A DNA stretch of 64,000 nt from Natrarchaeobaculum aegyptiacum (GTDB lineage: Archaea; Halobacteriota; Halobacteria; Halobacteriales; Natrialbaceae): assembly GCF_002156705.1 (NCBI RefSeq), contig NZ_CP019893.1, positions 1,674,001 through 1,738,000 on the forward strand, written 5' to 3'. The position numbers and the translations under genes are program-made. Shown piece after piece: positions 26,865-34,560 of the stretch (its first letter is position 1; every line of letters begins with the position of its first letter). Under the pieces are notes generated by a model that was not told where the DNA came from, searched no databases, and was given only the letters and a program-made list of their open reading frames with translations.

Positions 26865-26872
26865 TTATTTAT
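26865..26872 (+). promoter_or_regulatory. TATA box of PiT gene at 26901
   Basis: TTATTTAT lies 29-36 nt upstream of the ATG at 26901, supporting a leaderless start there. Confidence 0.5.
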
Positions 26873-26900
26873 CCGTCCACGCCGTTGGTGTGTCTGGACG

Positions 26901-28085
26901 ATGGTGGAAACCCTGCTCGCGATTGGGATCGTCGCCTCGATATTCGTCGGATTCAACATCGGCGGGTCGTCTACCGGGATCACGTGGGGCCCGTCGGTCG
27001 GCGCAGGGATCGTCAAGAAGACGACAGCAGCGGCAGTGATGACCGTCTTCGTCTTTCTGGGCGGGATGACGGTCGGCCAGAACGTGATGCAGACGCTCAG
27101 TGCCGACATCATCACGATCGATCTCACGCTCTCGGCTGGCGTCGCCGTCCTCTTCTTCATCGGGCTCGGGATCCTCGTCGCCAACATCTTCGGCGTCCCG
27201 GTCCCGACGTCGATGACGACCGTCGGGGCGATCGCCGGGCTGGGACTGGCGTCGGGGACGCTCAACTACGCCACGATCGCCGGGATCATCTCGTGGTGGA
27301 TCGTCACGCCGATCATCGGCTTCTGGATCGGCGGGATCATCGGCCGGTACATCTACCCGGCGGTTAACCGTCGCGTCACGATCGAGAAATCAGACGGGCC
27401 GTTGCTCGTCCTCGACCGGAGCGATTCGCTCCCGAAACCGGCACTCGGTCCGAACACGACCCTGACGGAACTCGGGACGACGGCCGTCGTCATCGTGATC
27501 GGCTGTTACATGGCCTTCAGCGCCGGCGCGAGTAACGTCCCGAACGCCGCTGCCCCACTGGTCGGCGGCGTTGACGGCCTCGAGGTGACCACCGCGGTCA
27601 TCATTGCCACTGTTGCGATCGGCCTCGGCGGGTTCACCATCGCCCGTCGGACGATGGATTCGGTGGGCGGTGAGTTGAGCGACATTCCGCTGCTCGCCGC
27701 ACTGTTCGTGATGGTGACTGCCTCGACGATCACGACCGCCCTCTCGTACATCGGTATCCCGATCAGCCTCGTGATGGCGACGGTGATGACGATCGTCGGC
27801 ATCGGCTGGGGGCGGGCCACCCGCCCGATCACGGTCCGCGAGGCGGTCACCCGAGACAGCGACGTGGAAGACCGCGACATTCAACTGGGTGCGATCGTCG
27901 CCGAGGAGGAGGAAGGCGAGGACGCCCGCCCGATCGGCGAACCCGAACCCGAGGAGGTCCTTCAGGGAGCCGACCTGTTCAATCCCCGAGCGGTGATCAA
28001 GTACGTCTCGATGTGGGTCATCGGTCCGTCGATGTCGACGATCCTCGCCTACGGCTTCTTCATCGCTCTCCCGGGCGTCGTCTGA
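26901..28085 (+). CDS. Inorganic phosphate transporter, PiT family (second copy)
   Basis: The 394-residue protein has two PiT repeats: VASIFVGFNIGGSSTGITWGPSVGAGIVKKTTAAAVM and VIVIGCYMAFSAGASNVPNAAAPLVGG, the latter close to the GANDVxNA signature. About ten membrane segments surround a cytosolic loop at residues about 155-200 (VNRRVTIEKSDGPLLVLDRS). The loop near residues 325-360 is Glu-rich (AEEEEGEDARPIGEPEPEEV). It is likely a cation-coupled phosphate transporter. A Usp gene follows by 63 nt on the same strand, so the two are probably an operon. Confidence 0.88.
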   Translation: MVETLLAIGIVASIFVGFNIGGSSTGITWGPSVGAGIVKKTTAAAVMTVFVFLGGMTVGQNVMQTLSADIITIDLTLSAGVAVLFFIGLGILVANIFGVPVPTSMTTVGAIAGLGLASGTLNYATIAGIISWWIVTPIIGFWIGGIIGRYIYPAVNRRVTIEKSDGPLLVLDRSDSLPKPALGPNTTLTELGTTAVVIVIGCYMAFSAGASNVPNAAAPLVGGVDGLEVTTAVIIATVAIGLGGFTIARRTMDSVGGELSDIPLLAALFVMVTASTITTALSYIGIPISLVMATVMTIVGIGWGRATRPITVREAVTRDSDVEDRDIQLGAIVAEEEEGEDARPIGEPEPEEVLQGADLFNPRAVIKYVSMWVIGPSMSTILAYGFFIALPGVV

Positions 28086-28148
28086 TCGTCGTGACCTGAT
28101 CGGTCGAGAGGACCGAGACTTAGGTGACTGGCTCCCGTCGGTCGAGAC

Positions 28149-28577
28149 ATGCTGTCTCGAATCCTCGTCCCGATGGACGACTCGGAGTACGCCGCCCGCG
28201 CCCTCGAGTACGCACTCGAGAATTTTCCAGAGGCCGAGATCACCGTCCTGCACGTCGTTGGCGTCCCCTCGATGATGATGGGCGAGGCGGTCGGTCTCGC
28301 ACTCGAGGACGACCTCGACGAGGCCGCCGCCATTCTCGCTGAACCCGTCTTCGAACGGGCGCGTGAGACTGCCGCCGACTACGACCGGGGAATCGACACG
28401 GAGGTGGGTATCGGCCATCCCGCCCGGAACGTAATCGATCGAGCCGACGACTACGAGACGGTCGTGGTCGGTGCACACGGCGCAGACTGGGATCGGGCTA
28501 CCCGGCGGTTCCTCGTCGGAAACGTCGCAGAAACGGTCTCGAAACGAGCGCCGATCCCCGTCGTGATCGTCCGGTAG
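28149..28577 (+). CDS. Universal stress protein (UspA) family
   Basis: The 142-residue protein starts MLSRILVPMDDSEYAARALEYALENFPEAEITVLHVVGV, with the Usp DxS motif (DDSEYA), and ends GAHGADWDRATRRFLVGNVAETVSKRAPIPVVIVR, which contains the ATP-binding GxxGx9GS-like element in variant form and the conserved SKRAPIPVVIVR end. It may bind ATP. Located 63 nt after the PiT transporter gene, it probably acts with it. Confidence 0.88.
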   Translation: MLSRILVPMDDSEYAARALEYALENFPEAEITVLHVVGVPSMMMGEAVGLALEDDLDEAAAILAEPVFERARETAADYDRGIDTEVGIGHPARNVIDRADDYETVVVGAHGADWDRATRRFLVGNVAETVSKRAPIPVVIVR

Positions 28578-28610
28578 GTCGGCTGGAGGCCTCGAGGGGC
28601 CGACCGCCGA

Positions 28611-29471
28611 TCAGGCGTCCTCGTCTGTCTCCGCCGTCTCGTCGGCATCCGCTTGCTCTGCGGTCTGCTCGATCAGCTCCTCGACCTGATCCTCCCGCGG
28701 CCGGCGATCGATCCGCTCGTCGACGGCCTCGACCTGTTCCTGGACCGTCTCGAGTTGCTCGCCGACCGTTTCTTCGACGGACTGTTCGACGGTCTCGCCG
28801 ACGGATTGCTCGACCGTCTCCTGGACGGTTTCTTCGACGGACTGTTCGACGGTCTCGCCGACGGATTGCTCGACCGTCTCCTGGACGGTTTCTTCGACGG
28901 ACTGTTCGACGGTTTTCTCCACCGACTCTTCGACGGTCTCCTGGACCGTCTCTTCGACCGACTTCTCGACGGTTTCCTGAACAGATTGCTCGACCGTTTC
29001 CCCGACCGTCGCTTCGACGGATTGTTCGACCGTTTCGCCGACGGATTGCTCGACAGTCTCCTGTACGGACTGTTCGACGGTCTCGCCGACCGTCGCTTCG
29101 ACTTGCTCGCCGACGGTTTCCTGAACGGTCGTTTCGACGGTCTCGCCGACCGTCGCTTCGACGGTCTCGCCAACCTGCGCCTGCACCGTCTTCTCCATCT
29201 CCTGTTCGACGGTCTCACCGACGGTTTCTTCGACAGACTGCTCGACCGTCTGGAGTTGCTCGCCGACGGACTCCTCGACCGCCTGTGTCATCCAGTCGGG
29301 ATCGAACCGCGCCATCTTCCAGACGACGTGGAGCACGTACGCCGAAAAGACCCCCAGCGCGAACGCGATCCCGATCCCGAACTCGAGAGTCGCGATCAAC
29401 ACGATCGCGATGACGATCAGCGCGCCGTAGGCGAGGTCGACCGCCGCGTCGACGCGCGCGGGGTTCAGCAT
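28611..29471 (-). CDS. Membrane protein with a long degenerate tetrapeptide-repeat helix
   Basis: The 286-residue protein has two hydrophobic segments (residues about 12-30 and 32-50) and then about 200 residues in which Val recurs almost every fourth position, usually as ETVE, QSVE, QSVG or ETVQ. The repeat region begins after KMARFDPDWMTQAVEES and ends near QVEAVDERIDRRP. Glu predominates, as in haloarchaea. The period of 4 differs from the heptad of a coiled coil, so the Val stripe would rotate round a helix. It might be a membrane-linked rod or spacer. At DNA level a 60-bp stretch is exactly repeated (28769-28888). Function is unknown. Confidence 0.7.
   Translation of the reverse strand: MLNPARVDAAVDLAYGALIVIAIVLIATLEFGIGIAFALGVFSAYVLHVVWKMARFDPDWMTQAVEESVGEQLQTVEQSVEETVGETVEQEMEKTVQAQVGETVEATVGETVETTVQETVGEQVEATVGETVEQSVQETVEQSVGETVEQSVEATVGETVEQSVQETVEKSVEETVQETVEESVEKTVEQSVEETVQETVEQSVGETVEQSVEETVQETVEQSVGETVEQSVEETVGEQLETVQEQVEAVDERIDRRPREDQVEELIEQTAEQADADETAETDEDA
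28769..28888. repeat. Exact 60-bp tandem duplication within coding sequence
   Basis: 28769-28828 and 28829-28888 are identical, and the first 26 bases occur again at 28889-28914. The 60 bp encode five tetrapeptide units in the repeat protein, so the tract has recently gained units by slippage or unequal exchange. Confidence 0.9.
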
Positions 29472-29698
29472 CGATCGCCTCCGGCCCGCTCGAGGCGTTC
29501 GGTCGACGGATACGGTTCGGTTGCATCACTGACCTCGCCACCGTCACGAACGCCGACGGCTACACCTCGCGATTCCCAGTCAGACGAGGAAGTCAACTCG
29601 AGTGGCATCTTTCGTCTCCGTGTTCACCACGCCCGCGGTTGAATCTGTTGCACCCGTCCCGTTCGAAGGGCTGCGTGATATCGACGTCGAGGGTCGAA

Positions 29699-30166
29699 TC
29701 AGCGGCCGAGGAATCTGTTTAGCTTCTCAAATTCCGCTGACGAGAGGATGACCTCGGTAGCGAACGCGTCGAACCGCTCGAAGTCGTCGTCGATCGTCAA
29801 CACCGTGTTCACTCCCTCCTCTATCGCAACCTGCGCATAATACCCATCCCACCCGTCGATATTCTCCGTGCGTGCGTTCTGGAGTCCACCGCTGACGACC
29901 GATTCTGGCATTCGGTCGTACCAGTGAATCCGTTTCGCGTCCATGAAATTCCGGAGGAGACGGGACGCCTCTTCGTTCGATTGCCCGTAGTACGTGGTGA
30001 GTACGGTATGCGCACCGAACAATGCAGGATACGGAACGACGGCGTCTATCTCACCGGCGACGCCGTCGCGGACGTACGAGAGTGCTGCATCACGAACCGG
30101 GGTCTCGGTATGTGCGAGAGCGATCACTCCGACGTCGAATAGATATGGACCGCCCGCATCACTCAT
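29699..30166 (-). CDS. PIN-domain toxin-like ribonuclease of a VapBC-type pair
   Basis: The 155-residue protein starts MSDAGGPYLFDVGVIALAH, where the first Asp of the PIN active site lies in FDVGVIAL. The later acidic residues are in IDGWDGYYAQVAIEEGVNTVLTIDDDFERFDAF, the shape of the C-terminal PIN active site. The family cuts RNA in the presence of Mg2+. Its ATG overlaps the stop of the AbrB-type gene by 8 nt (ATGAGTGA), so translation is coupled. Together with that antitoxin it is a likely toxin-antitoxin pair. The protein is longer than the usual 120-140 residues of VapC. Confidence 0.85.
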   Translation of the reverse strand: MSDAGGPYLFDVGVIALAHTETPVRDAALSYVRDGVAGEIDAVVPYPALFGAHTVLTTYYGQSNEEASRLLRNFMDAKRIHWYDRMPESVVSGGLQNARTENIDGWDGYYAQVAIEEGVNTVLTIDDDFERFDAFATEVILSSAEFEKLNRFLGR

Positions 30167-30440
30167 CGCTTTGCTCTGCACCGCGTCGAACGGCTTCCCT
30201 GTGTTTCCGTGCGATCGGGTCGACGTCGTTCTCGAGCGTCGTCGTCTCCCCACGCCCGGGCGCCGTTTCTTCGACGAGGCGCTCCATGCGCTCGAGTATC
30301 CGTTCTGGGTCGTCTTCGGGCTCGACGACCGCTTTTCCATCTTCCTCGTGGACCTCGACTTCGGTTCCGGGCTCGATACCGAGCCGTTTTCGCACCTCCT
30401 GAGGGAGGACGATACGCCCCTTCGAATCGACGGTGACCAT
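30159..30440 (-). CDS. AbrB/SpoVT-type antitoxin
   Basis: The 93-residue protein starts MVTVDSKGRIVLPQEVRKRLGIEPGTEVEVHEEDGKAVVEPE, a classic swapped-hairpin AbrB DNA-binding domain. The C-terminal half (DPERILERMERLVEETAPGRGETTTLENDVDPIARKHREAV) is predicted to be the toxin-binding helix. It overlaps the PIN toxin gene by 8 nt at its 3' end. A perfect 9-bp inverted repeat lies directly before its start codon, a likely autoregulatory operator. Confidence 0.9.
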   Translation of the reverse strand: MVTVDSKGRIVLPQEVRKRLGIEPGTEVEVHEEDGKAVVEPEDDPERILERMERLVEETAPGRGETTTLENDVDPIARKHREAVRRGAEQSDE

Positions 30441-30461
30441 GTTCCCACTATGAGTGGGAAC
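30441..30461. promoter_or_regulatory. Palindromic operator candidate of the AbrB/PIN pair
   Basis: GTTCCCACT (30441-30449) and AGTGGGAAC (30453-30461) are exact reverse complements separated by ATG. The palindrome abuts the antitoxin ATG at 30440, where a leaderless transcript would start, which is what a self-repressing antitoxin would need. Confidence 0.7.
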
Positions 30462-30496
30462 TCATTTGGCCGTTTCGGTCAGGAAATCGACGGCTG

Positions 30497-32272
30497 TTAG
30501 ATATTCTCGAACGCCAGTTCGCCCGCGCGCACCGCCGACAGCGTTTCCGGTAGCTCCTCGATCGAGACCCGTTTCTGCTCGGTCGAATCGCGTTCGCGGA
30601 CCGTCACCGCGCCGTCCTCGAGACTCTCGAAGTCGGCGGTGACACAGAAGGGGGTGCCGACCTCGTCCTGACGACGGTAGCGCCGGCCGATGTTCCCCGA
30701 GTCGTCGTAGGTCACCGAGAGGCCCGCCGCGCGGAGGTCGTCGACGATCGACTCGGCCTCGTCGACCAGTTCGTCGTCGCCCTGCAGGGGGAAGACGCCG
30801 ACGAACGTGGGTGCAACCTCGGGCTCGAGCTCGAGGTAGGTCCGTTCCTCACCGCCGACTTCGTCCTCGCGGTAGGCGTGGTGGAGCACGGTGTAGACCG
30901 TCCGGTCGACGCCGAAGGACGGTTCGACGACGTGGGGGGTGACGTGCTCGCCGGCTTCCGTCTGTTCTTCGACCGCGAAACCGCACTTTTCGACGGGGAT
31001 CTCGTGGGTTTCGTCCTCGAGGTCGATCTCGACCGTCTCACCCTCGAATGCGCTACGGTCGCGAGCAGCGAGCTCCTCGAGTTTCTGGACGACGGCCTGT
31101 GCGTCGCCGCCGAACTCCGGCCCCAGATAGCTCATGTCGGGGTCGACGACCGCTCGCTCGACGGTCTGTGGCTCGTCGTACTGTTTGAACACGGTGAAGC
31201 GGTCGCCGGAGTGCTCGCCGTGTTTCGAGAGGTCGTAGTCGCCGCGGTAGGCGAAGCCGGCGATCTCGATCCAGTTGCCGTCGATCTCGCTCTCTGCGTC
31301 CCAGCAGTCGGCAGCGTAGTGGGCGCGTTCGCCCGAGAGGTGCTGGCGGAACCGGAACCGGTCCATGTCGACGCCGATCGACGCGTACCACGGCTTGGCG
31401 ACCCCGAGGAAGTACGCGACCCACGGATCGCCGATGATCCCCTCTTCGAGGGCCTCGCCGATCGTCGTCTCGATCGCTGCGCCGTCGTCGGCCTCCTGCT
31501 CGCTGGCCGGGTAGAGCGTCACGTCGACGTCGTCGACGCGCTCGAGCGGTGGTTCGTCGTCCTCCGGGTCGACGAAGTACTCGAGTTCGGCCTGCGTGAA
31601 CTCGCGGGTTCGGATGATCGAGCGCCGGGGGCTGATCTCGTTTCTGTAGGCCCGCCCGATCTGGGTGACGCCGAAAGGAAGCTGGTTGCGCGCGTACTCC
31701 TTGAGACGAGGGAACTCGACGAAGATGCCCTGTGCGGTCTCCGGGCGCATGTAGCCGGGCTGGGCGTCGCCGGGGCCGATGTTCGTCGCGAACATGAGGT
31801 TGAAGTCCTCGACGGCGACGCCCGCGAGACCCGCGCCACACTCGGGACAGACGAGTTCGTGTTCGGCGATGACCGCCTCGACCTCCGGAATGGGGAGGCT
31901 CTCTGCGTCCTCGTACTCGGTGTTGTCCTCGACGAGGTGGTCAGCGCGGCTGCTGGCCTCACAGTCGGGACACTCGATCAGCATGTCGTCGAAGCCATCG
32001 AGGTGGCCCGAGGCCTCGAAGACCGGCTCGTGCATGATCGTCGGCGCGTCGATCTCCATGTTGCCCTCGGCGACGGCGAAGCGGTCCCGCCAGGCGTCCT
32101 CGAGGTTGCCCTTCAGTGACGCACCCTGCGGACCGAAGGTGTAGAAGCCGCCGACGCCGCCGTAGGCCCCCGACGTGCGAAAGAAGTAGCCCCGGCGTTT
32201 GGCGAGTTCGACGAGCTTCTCGCTCGTGGCCGCCGATGCTTCCGAGTCGGCTGCAGCGTCGTCCTCACTCAT
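30497..32272 (-). CDS. glyS: Glycyl-tRNA synthetase
   Basis: The 591-residue class II enzyme starts MSEDDAAADSEASAATSEKLVELAKRRGYFFRTSGAYGGVGGFYTFGPQGA, with motif 1 region and the zinc-like CPDCEAS, then MRPETAQGIFVEFPRLKEYARNQLPFGVTQIGRAYRNEISPRRSIIRTREFTQAELEYF (motif 2), and motif 3 in VVEPSFGVDRTVYTVLHHAY. The C-terminal anticodon-binding domain has VFPLQGDDELVDEAESIVDDLR. It charges tRNA-Gly. The gene starts inside the end of the CBS-domain gene (ATGAGTGA, 8 nt), so it is in an operon with it. Confidence 0.97.
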   Translation of the reverse strand: MSEDDAAADSEASAATSEKLVELAKRRGYFFRTSGAYGGVGGFYTFGPQGASLKGNLEDAWRDRFAVAEGNMEIDAPTIMHEPVFEASGHLDGFDDMLIECPDCEASSRADHLVEDNTEYEDAESLPIPEVEAVIAEHELVCPECGAGLAGVAVEDFNLMFATNIGPGDAQPGYMRPETAQGIFVEFPRLKEYARNQLPFGVTQIGRAYRNEISPRRSIIRTREFTQAELEYFVDPEDDEPPLERVDDVDVTLYPASEQEADDGAAIETTIGEALEEGIIGDPWVAYFLGVAKPWYASIGVDMDRFRFRQHLSGERAHYAADCWDAESEIDGNWIEIAGFAYRGDYDLSKHGEHSGDRFTVFKQYDEPQTVERAVVDPDMSYLGPEFGGDAQAVVQKLEELAARDRSAFEGETVEIDLEDETHEIPVEKCGFAVEEQTEAGEHVTPHVVEPSFGVDRTVYTVLHHAYREDEVGGEERTYLELEPEVAPTFVGVFPLQGDDELVDEAESIVDDLRAAGLSVTYDDSGNIGRRYRRQDEVGTPFCVTADFESLEDGAVTVRERDSTEQKRVSIEELPETLSAVRAGELAFENI

Positions 32273-33116
32273 AGAGTGCCTCGAGTACGTCGACGTCCCG
32301 GACGATGCCCGTGAGGCGTTCGCCCGTGACCATCGGGATCTGTTCGACGTCGTTGCTGATCTGGCGCTGGGCGGCCTCCTGCAGGGACGTCCGTGAGGTG
32401 ACCGTCACCACGTCCTCGGTCATGAACTCGCTGACCGGCCCGGTCGGGAGCTCGATGTCGCGGGTGGGCAGGTAGCGGCTCCCGACGGCCTTGATCCCCT
32501 CCCAGGACCACTCGGAGTCCTGGTCGGGGAAGTTGTCCCCGGTGGACTCCTCGCCCTCGACGATCCGGGCGACCTCGATGATGTCGACCTCGGTGAGAAC
32601 GCCGCTCATCTCGCCCTCGTCGTCGAGTGCGATCGTGTAGGGCACGTTCGCGTAGGAGAGACTTCGCTCGGCGACGGGCAGCGGTGCGCCCTCGTAGGTG
32701 GTGTTTACGTCCTCGCTGGCGTAGGGCTCGACGGTATCGTCGGTCTCCTGATCGCCCGTCGCGATGGCGTGGACGACGTCCGTCACGGTGATGATTCCCT
32801 CGAATTCGCCGTCGACGACCGGCACGCGTCGAGCCCCTTCCTCGACCATCGTCCGTGCAACCTCCGGGAGCGGCGTCTCCCGGGTCGTCGTCGGAACGTC
32901 CTCCATCAACATCACGAGCTGGTCCTCGTCGGGCTGTTCGATCAGCGCCTCTCGAGAGATCAGGCCCCGGTACTCCGGCCCGTCGTCGGTCGGTTTGACG
33001 ACCGGGACCGACGAAAAGGACTGCTCTTGCAGGTACTCGAGGACGTCCGAGCGCGTCCCCGGCAGGTCGGCGGTCACCACGTCCTCCCGTGGCGTCATCG
33101 CGTCGGCTACGTTCAT
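32265..33116 (-). CDS. Four-CBS-domain protein
   Basis: ATG at 33116 (MNVADAMTPREDVVTADLPGTRSDVLEYLQEQ) is supported by a TTTATAC box about 25-31 nt upstream. The 283-residue protein consists of four CBS domains in two Bateman pairs: residues about 8-65, 70-125, 130-190 and 230-283, each with the V-x-D...G-x-I/V-T pattern (for example VVDGEFEGIITVTDVVHAI and MVTGERLTGIVRDVDVLEALY). CBS modules bind adenosyl nucleotides such as AMP or S-adenosylmethionine. It has no attached effector domain, so it may regulate a partner protein. It is translationally coupled to glyS. Confidence 0.85.
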   Translation of the reverse strand: MNVADAMTPREDVVTADLPGTRSDVLEYLQEQSFSSVPVVKPTDDGPEYRGLISREALIEQPDEDQLVMLMEDVPTTTRETPLPEVARTMVEEGARRVPVVDGEFEGIITVTDVVHAIATGDQETDDTVEPYASEDVNTTYEGAPLPVAERSLSYANVPYTIALDDEGEMSGVLTEVDIIEVARIVEGEESTGDNFPDQDSEWSWEGIKAVGSRYLPTRDIELPTGPVSEFMTEDVVTVTSRTSLQEAAQRQISNDVEQIPMVTGERLTGIVRDVDVLEALYE

Positions 33117-33140
33117 GTCCCCACGGTAGGGCGAAAATGC

Positions 33141-33147
33141 GTATAAA
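33141..33147 (-). promoter_or_regulatory. TATA box of CBS-glyS operon
   Basis: TTTATAC on the minus strand lies 25-31 nt upstream of the ATG at 33116, consistent with a leaderless operon message. Confidence 0.5.
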
Positions 33148-33244
33148 CCCAGTGCTTCTTCCGCAGCCACCGGATGCTGGCCTGCCTACGCGGTGGTCCG
33201 TCCCTCGAAAAGCCGATGGATATTGGGACAGTCAATCCGACGAG

Positions 33245-33251
33245 TTTATAT
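33245..33251 (+). promoter_or_regulatory. TATA box of small gene at 33275
   Basis: TTTATAT lies 24-30 nt before ATG 33275, consistent with a leaderless transcript. Confidence 0.55.
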
Positions 33252-33274
33252 GTGGGTGAGTGTCAGTGTCATAC

Positions 33275-33442
33275 ATGGCGACGAACCCCCACGCCATGAC
33301 AGACGCCGACACCATCGTCGGCTCGATCGACTCGAGCAACCGCGGCCACGGCGAGGAGTACGTAATTGCGGACATCTCCGCTGACGGCGCGTGGCTCTCG
33401 ATGGAAGCGGAAGCTGCACCGCAGCTTCCAGCGTGGCGGTAG
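33275..33442 (+). CDS. Small conserved haloarchaeal protein (DUF7556-like)
   Basis: This 55-residue protein starts MATNPHAMTDADTIVGSIDSS, after a TATA box at 33245. It then reads SSNRGHGEEYVIADISADGAWLSMEAEAAPQLPAWR, a layout I recall from haloarchaeal DUF7556: an IDR-like opening, a conserved EYVIADIS strand and a terminal W-R. No motif for catalysis is visible. Function is unknown. It is isolated between the CBS operon and a zinc-ribbon gene. Confidence 0.6.
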   Translation: MATNPHAMTDADTIVGSIDSSNRGHGEEYVIADISADGAWLSMEAEAAPQLPAWR

Positions 33443-33561
33443 GGGATCGGGGACCGGGTGGCCGTTTTCGCGAATCGATTCTGGATTCACACTCGAGAGA
33501 TGCCACTCGCTCGGTACCAGAGAATAATGGAAGCGGGCTCGCTATCGAGTGGCAAAAACCC

Positions 33562-33774
33562 TCACTCGACGCTGGATCTGTCGGCCGAGGAATCGCTTTC
33601 TGGCTCGCTCGAGTCCCCCACGTCGTTCACGAGACGAAAGTCCGAGGACCCACACTGGCAACTGGTGCTCCCGATCGGCACGATCTTTCCCGATGGCCAT
33701 CGTCGGGCGGCGTATACTGACCCGCAATTGATACATTTGGCCAGCTCTCTCTGCACGTCGTCCCTGTTGGCCAT
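33562..33774 (-). CDS. Small zinc-ribbon protein
   Basis: The 70-residue protein starts MANRDDVQRELAKCINCGSVYAARRWPSGKIVPIGSTSCQCGSSDFRLV. Four cysteines (C14, C17, C39, C41) form a CxxC...CxC ribbon that likely binds zinc. The C-terminus is a disordered Ser/Asp/Glu tail. It resembles small zinc-ribbon proteins widespread in haloarchaea; no function can be given. It is convergent with the gene at 33275. Confidence 0.65.
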   Translation of the reverse strand: MANRDDVQRELAKCINCGSVYAARRWPSGKIVPIGSTSCQCGSSDFRLVNDVGDSSEPESDSSADRSSVE

Positions 33775-34018
33775 GTCCGGTATGTATAGACGATTTATTG
33801 GCCAGATGGGTATTTCTATCCACTCCTCGAGTTTGTCCTTACTACTCAACGAGTGGCTATTTTCGGTCGACACCGCACGGAACATCCTCGAGGACTCACG
33901 CTCTCGAGGCGCACCGATCGGGGACACAGGACCGACCAGCACTTGCTCGTGCCGCTGGCTCTCTCAGGCACGTTTGCCCCCCGACAACCCCTTTGTACTC
34001 GGTGTGGTGGATCGGTCC

Positions 34019-34525
34019 ATGTCCATCGAGCGCGTGTTCTCCCAGCTTCCCGATCCCACGACCCACACGCTGCCGGATTACTCGCTCCCGAAGGGCGATC
34101 CCGTCTTCCCGATCGCCGTCACCCGCGAGGAACTCTCGACGGTCCTCGAGCTGTACGAGACGTTCGCGGCGGTCGACCCGCTCGGCCTCGAGTCCAACCC
34201 GTTTTACGTGGCGACGCGGTCGTTCGTCGAACGGACCTTCGGCGTCCCCCGGTATCGGCCGGACGAGGAGCTACAGGAAGACGTCGAACGCATGCTCACC
34301 GAGTTTTCCGACGACCTCGGCAGTGAGCCGCTGGGAGTCGTCGACGCGACGCCAGCCCACCTCCGGACGCTGTACCTCTTTCTCACGACGTGCCGGAGCT
34401 ACCACGCCGCACCGTTGATCCGGTTCGACCCGGAACTCGAGGCCGTCGAGACGGTGTACGAACTCTATCGACGCATCACCGAGCAGGACGTCTACCTCAA
34501 ACGGCCCCAGACGGTCCTCGAGTGA
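34019..34525 (+). CDS. Conserved haloarchaeal protein of unknown function
   Basis: The 168-residue protein starts MSIERVFSQLPDPTTHTLPDYSLPKGDPVFPIAVTREELSTVLELYETF, with the ATG at 34019 preferred over an upstream frame whose translation is not haloarchaeal-like. It is soluble, alpha-helix-rich and acidic. A conserved-looking stretch is LRTLYLFLTTCRSYHAAPLIRFDPELEAVETVYELYRRI. I do not recognise a domain. It is followed by the convergent dpp operon end. Confidence 0.6.
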   Translation: MSIERVFSQLPDPTTHTLPDYSLPKGDPVFPIAVTREELSTVLELYETFAAVDPLGLESNPFYVATRSFVERTFGVPRYRPDEELQEDVERMLTEFSDDLGSEPLGVVDATPAHLRTLYLFLTTCRSYHAAPLIRFDPELEAVETVYELYRRITEQDVYLKRPQTVLE

Positions 34526-34560
34526 CCTGCGGCTGAGTCGCTGTCCGGCAGCCAGCACCC

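Noticed and set aside
28769-28888. Tandem repeats that could suggest a CRISPR array
   Set aside because: The repeat is coding, is duplicated without spacers, and has no cas genes nearby.
28653-29642. A 329-residue plus-strand open frame with LLDxLFDG units antisense to the repeat protein
   Set aside because: It exists because the 12-bp repeat lacks stops in both directions. The minus-strand frame has a sound start, membrane segments and acidic composition, so it is the gene.
33458-34018. In-frame N-terminal extension of the 34019 gene from 33458
   Set aside because: The extension overlaps the minus-strand zinc-ribbon gene and its residues are not haloarchaeal in style. The ATG at 34019 is a better start.
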